64,000 nt of DNA from Streptomyces erythrochromogenes (GTDB lineage: Bacteria; Actinomycetota; Actinomycetes; Streptomycetales; Streptomycetaceae). Made by a program: the position numbers and the translations under genes. This document shows positions 7,785-15,277 of the stretch, piece after piece. The stretch covers positions 3,100,001 through 3,164,000 of the forward strand of contig NZ_CP108036.1 of assembly GCF_036170895.1 (NCBI RefSeq), in the 5' to 3' direction. The number at the start of each line of letters is the position of its first letter. The first letter of the stretch is position 1. The notes under the pieces are model-generated. The model was given only the letters and a program-made list of their open reading frames with translations, was not told where the DNA came from and searched no databases.

Positions 7785-8780
7785 TCAGCCCCTGCCGTCT
7801 TCGGTGTCCCGGTCCGCAGCCCCTGCGCGGGTATCGCGCAGCAGCTCCGTGAAGGCGGCGGCCACCACCTCGGGGTACTCCATCATCGCCACGTGCCCGG
7901 CCTCGGGCAGGGTCAGCAGCCGCGAACCCCGGAAGGCCGCGGCCGCCCTGTGCGCCATGCGGTACGAGACCAGTTGGTCCCGGCCACCGTAGACCAGCAG
8001 GGACGGGGCGAGCACCCGCTGCGCCTGCCGCCACAGTCCGTGCTGGCCGCCGAGGGTGTAGGCGTCGACGATGCCGCGCGAGGTGCGGGTCATCGCGTCC
8101 CAGAAGTACGGGAGCGCCATCCGGCGCTCCATCTCCTCCACGGCGTTGCGGAACCCTTCCGGAGTCACCCGGGAGGGGTCTCCGTAACAGAGGTCCGTCA
8201 CCCCACGGGTGCGCTGTTCCGCGCTGAGGCCCTGCATCATCCGGCTGAAGAGGGCGGCCACCCCGGGCAGGGCCAGGAGCGCGGTCGGCACGGCCGACCG
8301 CTGCACGCGCAGCTCGGGGAGGGCGGGCGAGACCAGCGTCAGGGTGCGCACGAGGTCGGGGCGGACGGCCGCGACCCGGGTGGAGACGGCGCCGCCCAGG
8401 GAGTTCCCGAAGAGGTGGACCGGCCCGCGCCCGGCGGCGTCGAGGTGGCGGATGACGGCCCGCGCGAGCGCGGTGACGGAGTAGTCGCGGTCGGCGGGCG
8501 GCGGGGACCAGCCGAAGCCGGGCAGGTCCACGGCCTCGCCGTCGACGGTGTCCGCCAGCTGCTCCATGAGCGCCGACCAGTTCTGCGAGGAGCCGCCCAG
8601 GCCGTGCACGAAGAGGGCGGGCGGCAGGCCGTCGCGTCGGGGCGGGCGCACCCGGACGGCCAGTTCCAGCCCGGGCAGCACGGCGGTGCGCAGCTGCTCC
8701 CCGTCGGCCAGCCGGACCGCTCCCAGGGGGGAGGACGGTTCGGCGGCGGACCGTACGCCCGGCAGCTCGGTCGAAGACAT
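7785..8780 (-). CDS. alpha/beta-fold hydrolase
   Basis: A 331-residue cytoplasmic serine hydrolase with the canonical fold. It shows the oxyanion region FVHGLGGSSQNW, the nucleophile elbow GNSLGG (Ser about residue 128), a late Asp in VYGGRDQLVS and the catalytic His in EAGHVAMMEYPE. The substrate is unknown; related sequences are called esterases, lipases or dehalogenase-like hydrolases. The ATG start has TAACAT 7 bases upstream and no Shine-Dalgarno sequence, suggesting a leaderless transcript. It heads a two-gene operon with the DUF3152 gene. Confidence 0.88.
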   Translation of the reverse strand: MSSTELPGVRSAAEPSSPLGAVRLADGEQLRTAVLPGLELAVRVRPPRRDGLPPALFVHGLGGSSQNWSALMEQLADTVDGEAVDLPGFGWSPPPADRDYSVTALARAVIRHLDAAGRGPVHLFGNSLGGAVSTRVAAVRPDLVRTLTLVSPALPELRVQRSAVPTALLALPGVAALFSRMMQGLSAEQRTRGVTDLCYGDPSRVTPEGFRNAVEEMERRMALPYFWDAMTRTSRGIVDAYTLGGQHGLWRQAQRVLAPSLLVYGGRDQLVSYRMAHRAAAAFRGSRLLTLPEAGHVAMMEYPEVVAAAFTELLRDTRAGAADRDTEDGRG

Positions 8781-8787
8781 GCGGGCA

Positions 8788-8793
8788 ATGTTA
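8788..8793 (-). promoter_or_regulatory. -10 element of a leaderless promoter
   Basis: TAACAT sits exactly 7 bases before the ATG of the alpha/beta hydrolase, placing transcription start at the start codon. No convincing -35 is seen. Confidence 0.45.
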
Positions 8794-8913
8794 CGAGACG
8801 ATCACGTTCCACTTGTTGTGTTCGCGGTCACAGTCTCATCGCGGATCCGCATAGCGGTGCCCCCGCGATCCTCCTAGGCTCGTAAGTGACACAAGGAAGC
8901 GAGGGGAGCGGCA

Positions 8914-9129
8914 ATGACTGTCGACCCTGCGGAGCCGGACACCTTCCGGGAGCGGTTTCCGGAATCCCTCGATCCTGAGGCGCCCGAGGCGGATGTGGCG
9001 GAGCAGCAGGCCGATCTCCGGCCTGGCGAGGACGACCCCGACGCCGGCCGCGAGGCGGGCCAGGCCGCGGACGGCGACGCCGCCGAGCAGGCGCGCGTGG
9101 TGCAGCTGGACGAGGACGACTACCGCTGA
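8914..9129 (+). CDS. small acidic protein of unknown function
   Basis: A 71-residue, very acidic protein (many Asp/Glu, few hydrophobic residues, ending ARVVQLDEDDYR) that is probably disordered. A GAGGGGAG ribosome binding site precedes the ATG. It has no recognisable domain and no cysteines. It lies between the divergent hydrolase and the TetR gene. I recall similar short acidic proteins in other streptomycetes at this place, but no function is known. Confidence 0.65.
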   Translation: MTVDPAEPDTFRERFPESLDPEAPEADVAEQQADLRPGEDDPDAGREAGQAADGDAAEQARVVQLDEDDYR

Positions 9130-9194
9130 CCGACCGCTGACCAGCACCTCCGGGCCGTCCGTACCGCGAGAAAACTCGGCTTGGACCCCCCAGA

Positions 9195-9207
9195 TTCGGT
9201 TACCGAA
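9195..9207. promoter_or_regulatory. inverted repeat, likely TetR operator
   Basis: TTCGGT-T-ACCGAA is a perfect 6-1-6 palindrome. It lies just before TACGAT (9211-9216), a good -10 for the TetR gene that follows. Autoregulation of TetR-family genes through such sites is common; binding here is inferred. Confidence 0.55.
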
Positions 9208-9265
9208 AAGTACGATGGCGGCGCGGCGCAGAGCGCCTGTGTTCCGAGAGAAAGTGGGAGGCGGC

Positions 9266-9904
9266 GTGACAGCCATCGAGCAGACCGAGGCAGCGCGTCC
9301 GCGGGGCACGCGACTGCCGCGCCGGGCCCGGCGCAACCAGCTGCTGGGCGCGGCCCAGGAGGTGTTCGTCGCCCAGGGTTACCACGCGGCCGCGATGGAC
9401 GACATCGCCGAGCGCGCCGGGGTGAGCAAGCCGGTGCTCTACCAGCACTTCCCGGGCAAGCTCGACCTGTACCTGGCCCTGCTGGACCAGCACTGCGAGG
9501 CGCTGCTGCTGTCCGTGCGCACGGCTCTCGCGTCGACGACGGACAACAAGCTGCGCGTGGCCGCCACCATGGACGCCTACTTCGCGTACGTGGAGGACGA
9601 GGGCGGCGCCTTCCGGCTGGTCTTCGAGTCCGACCTGACGAACGAGCCCGCGGTGCGCGAGCGCGTCGACCGCGTCTCGCTCCAGTGCGCGGAGGCGATC
9701 TCCGACGTCATCGCCGAGGACACCGGCCTGTCCAAGGACGAGTCGATGCTGCTGGCCGTGGGCCTGGGCGGGGTCTCGCAGGTGGTGGCCCGCTACTGGC
9801 TCTCCAGCGAGAGCCCGGTCGCCCGCGAGACGGCGGTCGGCCTGCTCACCTCGCTCGCCTGGCGCGGCATCGCCGGCTTCCCGCTGCACGGCACTGAATC
9901 CTGA
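9266..9904 (+). CDS. TetR-family regulator, FasR-like
   Basis: A 212-residue one-component repressor or activator. The N-terminal DNA-binding domain includes RRNQLLGAAQEVFVAQGYHA and the helix-turn-helix MDDIAERAGVSKPVLYQHF. The C-terminal region is a ligand-binding helical domain. Gene order with DUF3152, DUF3107, ferritin-like and RhlE genes matches M. tuberculosis Rv3208, which is FasR, an acyl-CoA-sensing regulator of fatty acid synthase. A role in lipid control is therefore likely, although Streptomyces uses type II FAS and the target genes may differ. The GTG start follows GGGAGG. A 13-bp palindrome over its promoter suggests autoregulation. Confidence 0.85.
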   Translation: MTAIEQTEAARPRGTRLPRRARRNQLLGAAQEVFVAQGYHAAAMDDIAERAGVSKPVLYQHFPGKLDLYLALLDQHCEALLLSVRTALASTTDNKLRVAATMDAYFAYVEDEGGAFRLVFESDLTNEPAVRERVDRVSLQCAEAISDVIAEDTGLSKDESMLLAVGLGGVSQVVARYWLSSESPVARETAVGLLTSLAWRGIAGFPLHGTES

Positions 9905-10072
9905 CGGCCCGACGGCCGTCACGCCGTCACCGCGGCGCGGCTCCGGCGACGTCCCGCCGGTGTTCGCTGCGAGCGTGTCCGCTCTGCGCGGTCCGCATCC
10001 CCTCTCCGGGCTAATGTGGACCGCGTACGGCGCGGCTGATCGCGCGAACCGGATCGTCGGAGGGACAAAGCC

Positions 10073-10300
10073 GTGGAGGTCAAGATCGGCGTGCAGCACG
10101 CACCCCGGGAGATCGTGCTGGAGAGCGACCTGAGCGCCGAGGAGCTGGAGGGCATCGTCGCCGCCGCGCTGTCCGGCCAGGCGCCCCTGCTGAGCCTCAC
10201 CGACAACAAGGGCCGCAAGGTCCTGGTGCCGTCCGACCGTCTGTCGTACGTCGACCTGGGTGAGCCGACCGCGCGCAAGGTCGGTTTCGGAGCGCTCTGA
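10073..10300 (+). CDS. DUF3107 small protein
   Basis: A 75-residue soluble protein beginning MEVKIGVQHAPREIVLE and ending RKVGFGAL, the full length of the DUF3107 family (M. tuberculosis TB9.4, Rv3208A). The GTG start has GGAGG 9 bases upstream. It follows the TetR gene and is closed by a strong terminator. TAATGT at 10012-10017 could be the -10 of its own promoter. Function is unknown despite wide conservation in actinobacteria. Confidence 0.88.
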   Translation: MEVKIGVQHAPREIVLESDLSAEELEGIVAAALSGQAPLLSLTDNKGRKVLVPSDRLSYVDLGEPTARKVGFGAL

Positions 10301-10310
10301 GAACTGTCCG

Positions 10311-10352
10311 AAACGGCCCGGTGGTTGATTCCACCGGGCCGTTTCTCTTTCT
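10311..10352 (+). terminator. strong rho-independent terminator after DUF3107
   Basis: A perfect 14-bp stem (10311-10324 with 10331-10344, arm AAACGGCCCGGTGG) with a TTGATT loop is followed by CTCTTTCTT, one of the few classical U-rich terminators here. Confidence 0.85.
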
Positions 10353-10409
10353 TCCGCTTCGGGTAGGACCGCAGTGACCCGGTTTGCCCTGACGTATGGG
10401 AGAGACCTG

Positions 10410-10712
10410 ATGCTGCTGATGGAAGTGCTCGGCGCCGCACTGCTGGGGCTCGCCCTGTCCGCCGCAGCCGTCCGAGGGCTCGAGCCCCGACTTCCTTCTC
10501 GGCGCGTGGTGCTGGTCAGCGGGGTGGTGGGAGCGCTGTTCGGCGCCTATCTCACCCACTTCGCGCTGGGCCCGGGACACAACACCCTGTTGGCGACGTT
10601 CGTCGGCGCGGTGCTGGTGTCGGCCGTGGTGCTGTCGCTGCTGCTCCGTCCGGCCCACGGGCCCCGCAGGCGTCCCCACAGGACTCCGTTTTCGCTCCCG
10701 TCGCGGGGGTGA
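10410..10712 (+). CDS. small membrane protein of unknown function
   Basis: About 100 residues with three hydrophobic segments (MEVLGAALLGLALSAAAV, VVLVSGVVGALFGAYL, LLATFVGAVLVSAVVLSLLL) and a basic C-terminal tail. I chose the ATG at 10410 because GGGAGAG lies 5 bases upstream; an in-frame GTG at 10374 is an alternative with no clear ribosome binding site. No named family is recognised. Its arrangement recalls small GlsB/YeaQ-type membrane proteins, but that resemblance is weak. Confidence 0.6.
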   Translation: MLLMEVLGAALLGLALSAAAVRGLEPRLPSRRVVLVSGVVGALFGAYLTHFALGPGHNTLLATFVGAVLVSAVVLSLLLRPAHGPRRRPHRTPFSLPSRG

Positions 10713-10750
10713 CCCCTGAAGCCGGCCCGTGAGGCCCGCTTCCCCGACCA

Positions 10751-10805
10751 CGTACGTACGTCGGCCCCGGCGCGCACTTGGCGCGCCGGGGCCGACGTAC
10801 GTACG
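10751..10805. terminator. bidirectional terminator, perfect 25-bp inverted repeat
   Basis: The arms 10751-10775 and 10781-10805 are exact reverse complements over 25 bases, with an ACTTG loop. The repeat lies between the convergent small membrane protein and ferritin-like genes. There is no U-tract in either direction. Confidence 0.8.
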
Positions 10806-10816
10806 GGAGGGTCCGG

Positions 10817-11575
10817 TCAGGCGGCGAGGCCGAGGGCCGCCATCCGCTTGGTGTGGGCCTTGGTGATGCGGGTGAACATCTCGCCGACGGCCGCGAGGTC
10901 GAAGCCGGCCGCCATCCCGTCGACGCCGCCGACCAGCATGGTCGAGAGCGCGTCGCGTTCGGCGACCACGCGCTGGGCCTGCGAGAGGGCCTCGCCCATC
11001 AGGCGGCGCGCCCACAGCGCGAGCCGGCCGCCGCAGCGGGGGTCGGCCTCGATCGCGGCGCGCACCTTCTCGACGGCGAAGTTGCCGTGGCCGGTGTCGT
11101 CGAGCACACCGAGCACGAGGGCGCGGGTGTCGGTGTCCAGGTGCGAGGCGACCTCGCGGTAGAAGTCACTGGCGATGGAGTCGCCGACGTACGCCTTGAC
11201 CAGGCCCTCCAGCCAGTCCGACGGGGCGGTCTGGCGGTGGAAGGCGTCGACGCCCTGCGCGAAGGGCTCCATGGCGGCGGTGGGCTCGGCCTCGATCTTC
11301 GTGAGGCGGTCCCGGAGCCGCTCGAAGTGATGGAATTCGGCGGAGGCCATCGCGGCGAGCTCGGCCTTGTCGTCCAGGGTGGGCGCGAGCTTCGCGTCCT
11401 CCGCGAGGCGCTCGAAGGCCGCGAGCTCCCCGTAGGCGAGCGCGCCGAGCAGGTCCACGACGGCGGCCCGGTACTGCGGCGAGGCAGATGCGGTCGCCCA
11501 GTCCTGCGAGGCGATCCACGTGGCCTCGGCGGGGTTGCTGTCGTCGGCGGGCGAGGCGTTTTCTACGGTCGGCAT
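10817..11575 (-). CDS. ferritin-like fold protein (MiaE-type hydroxylase-like)
   Basis: A 252-residue helical protein with the Glu/His pattern of a ferritin-like di-iron fold: GELAAFERL, AEFHHFERL and HGNFAVEKV regions supply candidate ligands. Related actinobacterial proteins (M. tuberculosis Rv3210c) are annotated as ferritin-like or MiaE-like, but no substrate is established. I place the start at the ATG at 11575 because TATTGT lies exactly 7 bases upstream, suggesting a leaderless transcript; a GTG three codons earlier is possible. It is divergent from the helicase gene, as in mycobacteria. Confidence 0.8.
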   Translation of the reverse strand: MPTVENASPADDSNPAEATWIASQDWATASASPQYRAAVVDLLGALAYGELAAFERLAEDAKLAPTLDDKAELAAMASAEFHHFERLRDRLTKIEAEPTAAMEPFAQGVDAFHRQTAPSDWLEGLVKAYVGDSIASDFYREVASHLDTDTRALVLGVLDDTGHGNFAVEKVRAAIEADPRCGGRLALWARRLMGEALSQAQRVVAERDALSTMLVGGVDGMAAGFDLAAVGEMFTRITKAHTKRMAALGLAA

Positions 11576-11582
11576 GCTCCGC

Positions 11583-11588
11583 ACAATA
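11583..11588 (-). promoter_or_regulatory. -10 element of a leaderless promoter
   Basis: TATTGT lies 7 bases before the ATG of the ferritin-like gene. A TTGAGG about 15 bases further upstream may act as -35, with short spacing. Confidence 0.4.
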
Positions 11589-11654
11589 GCCCGCCGAATG
11601 GCCCCTCAAGGCACCACGTCTACTCCCAGCCTGTCCACCTAAACCCACCTACCC

Positions 11655-11666
11655 GGTGAATTCACC
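11655..11666. promoter_or_regulatory. 12-bp palindrome abutting helicase promoter
   Basis: GGTGAATTCACC is a perfect palindrome ending right where the predicted -35 begins. It is placed as an operator would be between two divergent genes; the protein that might bind is unknown. Confidence 0.4.
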
Positions 11667-11696
11667 CGACACACCTGCGCGATTCCGGGGTACAGT
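11667..11696 (+). promoter_or_regulatory. promoter of the DEAD-box helicase gene
   Basis: CCGACA (11667-11672), an 18-base spacer and TACAGT (11691-11696) form a reasonable vegetative promoter. Transcription would start near 11703, some 250 bases before the coding region. Confidence 0.5.
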
Positions 11697-11702
11697 GGTA
11701 AT

Positions 11703-11956
11703 GCGCCTGCCGAATACTCGGCGGGCCATCCGAATGAGGATGCCCGGTCGGTGGCCCGATCGGCTCCAACCGACCGCCCTCGGTGTGGTGCGTACGTCCA
11801 TGCGTACCGCCTCCCACGAGGGGCCCCCTCAGCGGCAGATGCGCTTGAGCGAAGGCCAGTGGTCCCGCGCAGCTTCGTACGTGGCAGTACTGCAAGCACA
11901 GCACGGTAGGACCCCCCTCGCCGCCTCGCGCCGCGTCTCACAGAAGAGGCAGCACC
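11703..11956 (+). promoter_or_regulatory. long 5' leader of the helicase mRNA
   Basis: About 250 bases separate the predicted transcription start from the coding region. The stretch includes a small hairpin (GCCGA/TCGGC at 11710-11723) and AGAAGAGG near its end, which serves as ribosome binding site. Long leaders are known for cold-shock-type and helicase mRNAs that are regulated after transcription; here that is inference. Confidence 0.4.
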
Positions 11957-14050
11957 CTGACTACGTTCCGAGACCTCGGGATCTTTCCCGAGACTGCCGA
12001 AGCCCTTGAGGCCGTCGGCATCGTGTCCCCCTTCCCCATCCAGGAGATGACCCTCCCCGTCGCCCTCTCCGGCACGGACGTCATCGGCCAGGCCAAGACC
12101 GGAACCGGCAAGACGCTCGGTTTCGGCCTTCCCCTGCTGGAGCGGGTCGTCGTCCCCGCGGACGTCGAGGCCGGCCGGGCCACGCCCGACCAGCTGACCG
12201 ACGCCCCGCAGGCCCTCGTGGTGGTTCCGACCCGCGAGCTGTGCACCCAGGTCACCAACGACCTCCTGACCGCCGGCAAGGTCCGCAACGTCCGCGTCCT
12301 GGCCATATACGGCGGCCGCGCCTACGAGCCGCAGGTCGAGGCCCTCAACAAGGGCGTCGACGTGATCGTCGGCACCCCGGGCCGCCTGCTCGACCTGGCC
12401 GGGCAGCGCAAGCTCGACCTGTCGCGCGTCCGTGCGCTCGTCCTCGACGAGGCCGACGAGATGCTCGACCTGGGCTTCCTGCCCGACGTCGAGAAGATCA
12501 TGGCCTACCTGCCCCCGAAGCGTCAGACGATGCTGTTCTCGGCGACCATGCCGGGCGCGGTCATCGGCCTGGCCCGCCGGTACATGACGCAGCCGACGCA
12601 CATCCGCGCCGTCTCCGAGGACGGCGAGGGCGCGACCGTCGCCAACATCGCGCAGCACGTCTTCCGTGCGCACAACATGGACAAGCCGGAGCTGGTCTCC
12701 CGCATCCTGCAGGCCGAGGGCCGTGGCCTGGCCATGATCTTCTGCCGTACCAAGCGCACGGCGGCCGACATCGCCGAGCAGCTGGAGCGGCGCGGCTTCG
12801 CGTCCGGCGCCGTCCACGGCGACCTGGGCCAGGGCGCGCGCGAGCAGGCCCTGCGCGCGTTCCGCAACGGCAAGGTCGACGTACTGGTGTGCACCGACGT
12901 CGCCGCGCGCGGCATCGACGTCGAGGGCGTGACCCACGTCATCAACTACCAGACGCCGGAGGACGAGAAGACCTTCCTGCACCGCGTGGGCCGTACCGGC
13001 CGCGCGGGCAACAAGGGCATCGCCGTCACCCTGGTCGACTGGGACGACATCCCGCGCTGGCAGCTGATCAACAAGGCGCTGGAGCTGGACTTCCACGAGC
13101 CGGTCGAGACGTACTCCACGTCGCCGCACCTGTTCGAGCAGCTGAACATCCCGGCCGGCACCAAGGGCATCCTGCCGCGCGCCGAGCGCACGCGGGCCGG
13201 CCTGAAGGCCGAGGACCTGGAGGACCTGGGCGAGACCGGCGGCCGCGGTGGCCGTGGCGGCCGCTCCGCGCAGGCCGCCACGGTGACCGAGGAGCGTCCT
13301 GCCCGTACCCGTACGCCGCGGCAGCGCCGCCGTACGCGGGGCGGGTCCGAGCTCGGCGCCGAGCAGGACGCCGTGTCCCCGGTGGCCGAGGCCCCGCAGG
13401 CACCGGCCGGCGACGAGCCGCGCAGGCCGCGCCGCCGCCGGACCCGTGTGGGTGCGGTGCCGGTGCAGTCCGCCCCGGCGGCAGTGGCCGAGGCCCCGGT
13501 GGCCGAGGCTCGCGTGGCTGCGGCTCCCGCGGCCGAGGTGGCCCCGGTCGCCGAGGAGGCCCCGGCCAAGCCGCGGCGCGCCCGCACCCGCAAGGTCGTG
13601 GAGAGCGCCCCGGAGCCGGACTTCCAGATGGCCCCGCTCGTCGAGCCGGCGCCCGTCCGGGCGCGACGCCCGCGCCGGGTCGTGGAGTCGGCTCCGGAGC
13701 CGGACTTCCAGATGGCCCCGCCCGTCGAGCCGGTCCGGGCGCGCCGCACCCGCAAGGCCGTGGCCGCGCCGGTGACCCCGGTCGCCGAGGCCCCGGCGGT
13801 TGCCGTGGCCGAGGAGGCCCCGGCCAAGCCGAAGCGCACCCGTACCCGCAAGGTCGCGGAGGCCGCTCCGGTCGCCGCCGAGGCCGCCGCCGTGGCCGAG
13901 GAGGCCCCGGCCAAGCCGAAGCGCACGCGCACCCGCAAGGTCGCCGAGGCCGCTCCGGTCGCCACCGAGGCCGCCGCCGTGGCCGAGGAGGCCCCGGCCA
14001 AGCCGAAGCGCACCCGCACCCGCAAGGTCGCGGCCGCGCCCGAGGCGTAG
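11957..14050 (+). CDS. rhlE: DEAD-box RNA helicase, RhlE type, with repetitive basic tail
   Basis: A 697-residue ATP-dependent RNA helicase. In order it has the Q motif (SPFPIQ), motif I AKTGTGKT, PTREL, TPGR, DEAD, SAT, then ARGID and HRVGRTGRAG in the second RecA domain. The last ~270 residues form an Ala/Pro/Arg/Lys-rich tail with a 29-residue repeat, probably binding RNA. No ATG, GTG or TTG exists between the preceding stop and residue 23. The sequence FRDLGIFPETAEALEAVGI needed before the Q motif starts only if the CTG at 11957 is used, and AGAAGAGG lies 7 bases before it. A GTG at 12023 would remove that conserved part. It matches M. tuberculosis Rv3211 by position and domain. Confidence 0.9.
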   Translation: MTTFRDLGIFPETAEALEAVGIVSPFPIQEMTLPVALSGTDVIGQAKTGTGKTLGFGLPLLERVVVPADVEAGRATPDQLTDAPQALVVVPTRELCTQVTNDLLTAGKVRNVRVLAIYGGRAYEPQVEALNKGVDVIVGTPGRLLDLAGQRKLDLSRVRALVLDEADEMLDLGFLPDVEKIMAYLPPKRQTMLFSATMPGAVIGLARRYMTQPTHIRAVSEDGEGATVANIAQHVFRAHNMDKPELVSRILQAEGRGLAMIFCRTKRTAADIAEQLERRGFASGAVHGDLGQGAREQALRAFRNGKVDVLVCTDVAARGIDVEGVTHVINYQTPEDEKTFLHRVGRTGRAGNKGIAVTLVDWDDIPRWQLINKALELDFHEPVETYSTSPHLFEQLNIPAGTKGILPRAERTRAGLKAEDLEDLGETGGRGGRGGRSAQAATVTEERPARTRTPRQRRRTRGGSELGAEQDAVSPVAEAPQAPAGDEPRRPRRRRTRVGAVPVQSAPAAVAEAPVAEARVAAAPAAEVAPVAEEAPAKPRRARTRKVVESAPEPDFQMAPLVEPAPVRARRPRRVVESAPEPDFQMAPPVEPVRARRTRKAVAAPVTPVAEAPAVAVAEEAPAKPKRTRTRKVAEAAPVAAEAAAVAEEAPAKPKRTRTRKVAEAAPVATEAAAVAEEAPAKPKRTRTRKVAAAPEA
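13804..14043 (+). repeat. 87-bp tandem repeat inside helicase tail
   Basis: Units begin at 13804, 13891 and 13978 (the last one partial) and encode VAEEAPAKPKRTRTRKVAEA plus APVA[A/T]EAAA. Copies are nearly identical at DNA level, so the number may vary between strains. A degenerate earlier unit is visible upstream from about 13551. Confidence 0.85.
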
Positions 14051-14067
14051 GACCCGGCACCGCGTCG

Positions 14068-14103
14068 ACGGTCCCGGTCCCCTTTCGAGGGGGCCGGGGC
14101 CGT
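14068..14103 (+). terminator. hairpin terminator after helicase gene
   Basis: The arms 14068-14082 and 14089-14103 pair over 15 bases (two G-U pairs) with a 6-base loop, 18 bases beyond the helicase stop. Confidence 0.7.
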
Positions 14104-14139
14104 CGGCGTACCCGGGCCGTGCCGGAATCTACGGGCCGG

Positions 14140-14145
14140 TAACCT
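14140..14145 (+). promoter_or_regulatory. -10 element of a leaderless promoter
   Basis: TAACCT lies 6 bases before the ATG at 14152, and no Shine-Dalgarno sequence intervenes. Confidence 0.45.
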
Positions 14146-14151
14146 CGGGCC

Positions 14152-15009
14152 ATGAGCAAGCCCCCGCGCCTCACGCTGCCGTCCGCCGCCCGTGCGTACC
14201 GCCTGTCCACCGACCGCGGTCCCTTCGCCGTGCACGAGGCCGGCGAGCCGGTCCGCGGCACCGCCCTGCTGGTCCCCGGCTTCACGGGCAGCAAGGAGGA
14301 CTTCATCGGCCTGCTGGAGCCGCTGGCCGCCGCCGGCTACCGGGTGGTCGCCGTCGACGGACGCGGCCAGTACGAGACGCCCGGCCCGCGCGAGGAGTCG
14401 GCGTACGGCCTGGAGGAGCTGGCGGGCGACGTCCTCGCGCAGGTCAGGGCCCTGGACGTGGACCGCGTGCACCTCGTCGGGCACTCGCTGGGCGGGCTGA
14501 TCTCGCGAGCCGCCGTGCTGCGCGACCCGTCGCCGTTCGCCTCGCTCACGCTGCTGAGCAGCGGGCCGGCGGCGATCGCCGAGGAGCAGCAGGCGCGTAC
14601 GAAGCTGCTGGTCGCCGCTTTGGAGGCGATGGGCGACGACATGCCGGGGATCTGGGCGGCGATGCGGGCGCACGACCCGCAGGACGCGGCCCAGGACTCC
14701 CCCGAGCTGACGCACTTCCTGCGCGAGCGGTGGCTGGCCACCGTCCCCGAGCAGCTGGTCGTCACGGGCCGGGCGCTGATCTGCGAGCCCGATCGGGTGG
14801 ACGAACTGAGCCGGGTGGCGCTTCCCAAGCTGGTGCTGTCCGGCGCGGTGGACTACGCCTGGCCGGTCCCGCTGATGGACGCGATGGCCGAGCGGCTCGG
14901 TGCTCGGCGGGTGGTCGTCCCGGGGGCCGAGCACTCCCCGAACGCCGAGGATCCGGCGACGACGGCCGCCGCGCTGGCCTCGTTCTGGGACTCCGCCACC
15001 GGCATGTAG
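14152..15009 (+). CDS. alpha/beta-fold hydrolase
   Basis: A 285-residue cytoplasmic hydrolase. It contains LLVPGFTGSKEDF, the nucleophile elbow GHSLGG (Ser about residue 109), an acidic residue in LVLSGAVDYAWPV and the His in VPGAEHSPNAEDP. The substrate is not evident. It differs in sequence from the hydrolase at 7785. The ATG directly follows a TAACCT box by 6 bases, so it is probably translated from a leaderless mRNA after the terminator of the helicase gene. Confidence 0.87.
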   Translation: MSKPPRLTLPSAARAYRLSTDRGPFAVHEAGEPVRGTALLVPGFTGSKEDFIGLLEPLAAAGYRVVAVDGRGQYETPGPREESAYGLEELAGDVLAQVRALDVDRVHLVGHSLGGLISRAAVLRDPSPFASLTLLSSGPAAIAEEQQARTKLLVAALEAMGDDMPGIWAAMRAHDPQDAAQDSPELTHFLRERWLATVPEQLVVTGRALICEPDRVDELSRVALPKLVLSGAVDYAWPVPLMDAMAERLGARRVVVPGAEHSPNAEDPATTAAALASFWDSATGM

Positions 15010-15030
15010 TTAGCCAGTGAAAAAATTTCC

Positions 15031-15060
15031 TTAGCGTAGGGAATGATTGCGGCCTACACT
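15031..15060 (+). promoter_or_regulatory. promoter of small conserved gene
   Basis: TTAGCG (15031-15036), an 18-base spacer and TACACT (15055-15060) precede the small gene at 15106. The AT-rich run just before it is unusual for this genome and may act as an upstream element. Confidence 0.5.
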
Positions 15061-15105
15061 TCGTTGAACCAGTGCAAGGAGAACACTGACGAAGGGAGAA
15101 GCCCC

Positions 15106-15258
15106 ATGCGCTTCGAGATTCTGCGCCTGGACGACGTCGACGGGACCGCCGTGGACAGCACCGTCGTGGACGCGGCCTCCGTCAACCGGATCGTGCAGCA
15201 GGCCGCGTACGTCGGCCAGCGCATCCTGATCCGACCGGCCGAGAGTGCGTCCATCTGA
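15106..15258 (+). CDS. 50-residue conserved small protein
   Basis: A short soluble protein beginning MRFEILRLDDVDGTAVDSTV. A GAAGGGAGAAG ribosome binding site precedes the ATG; an in-frame upstream start at 15043 lacks one and is rejected. Similar short proteins with this N-terminus occur widely in Streptomyces, but no function is known to me. It has its own promoter-like sequence and is closed by a strong hairpin shared with the convergent marC gene. Confidence 0.7.
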   Translation: MRFEILRLDDVDGTAVDSTVVDAASVNRIVQQAAYVGQRILIRPAESASI

Positions 15259-15277
15259 CGCTCCGCGCGAAACGTTC

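Noticed and set aside
13446..14043. Repeats considered as a CRISPR-like array
   Set aside because: Repeat units are contiguous and in frame within the helicase tail, without unique spacers or cas genes.
15043..15105. Upstream start for the 50-residue gene
   Set aside because: No ribosome binding site and it would begin inside the predicted promoter; the ATG at 15106 has GAAGGGAG.
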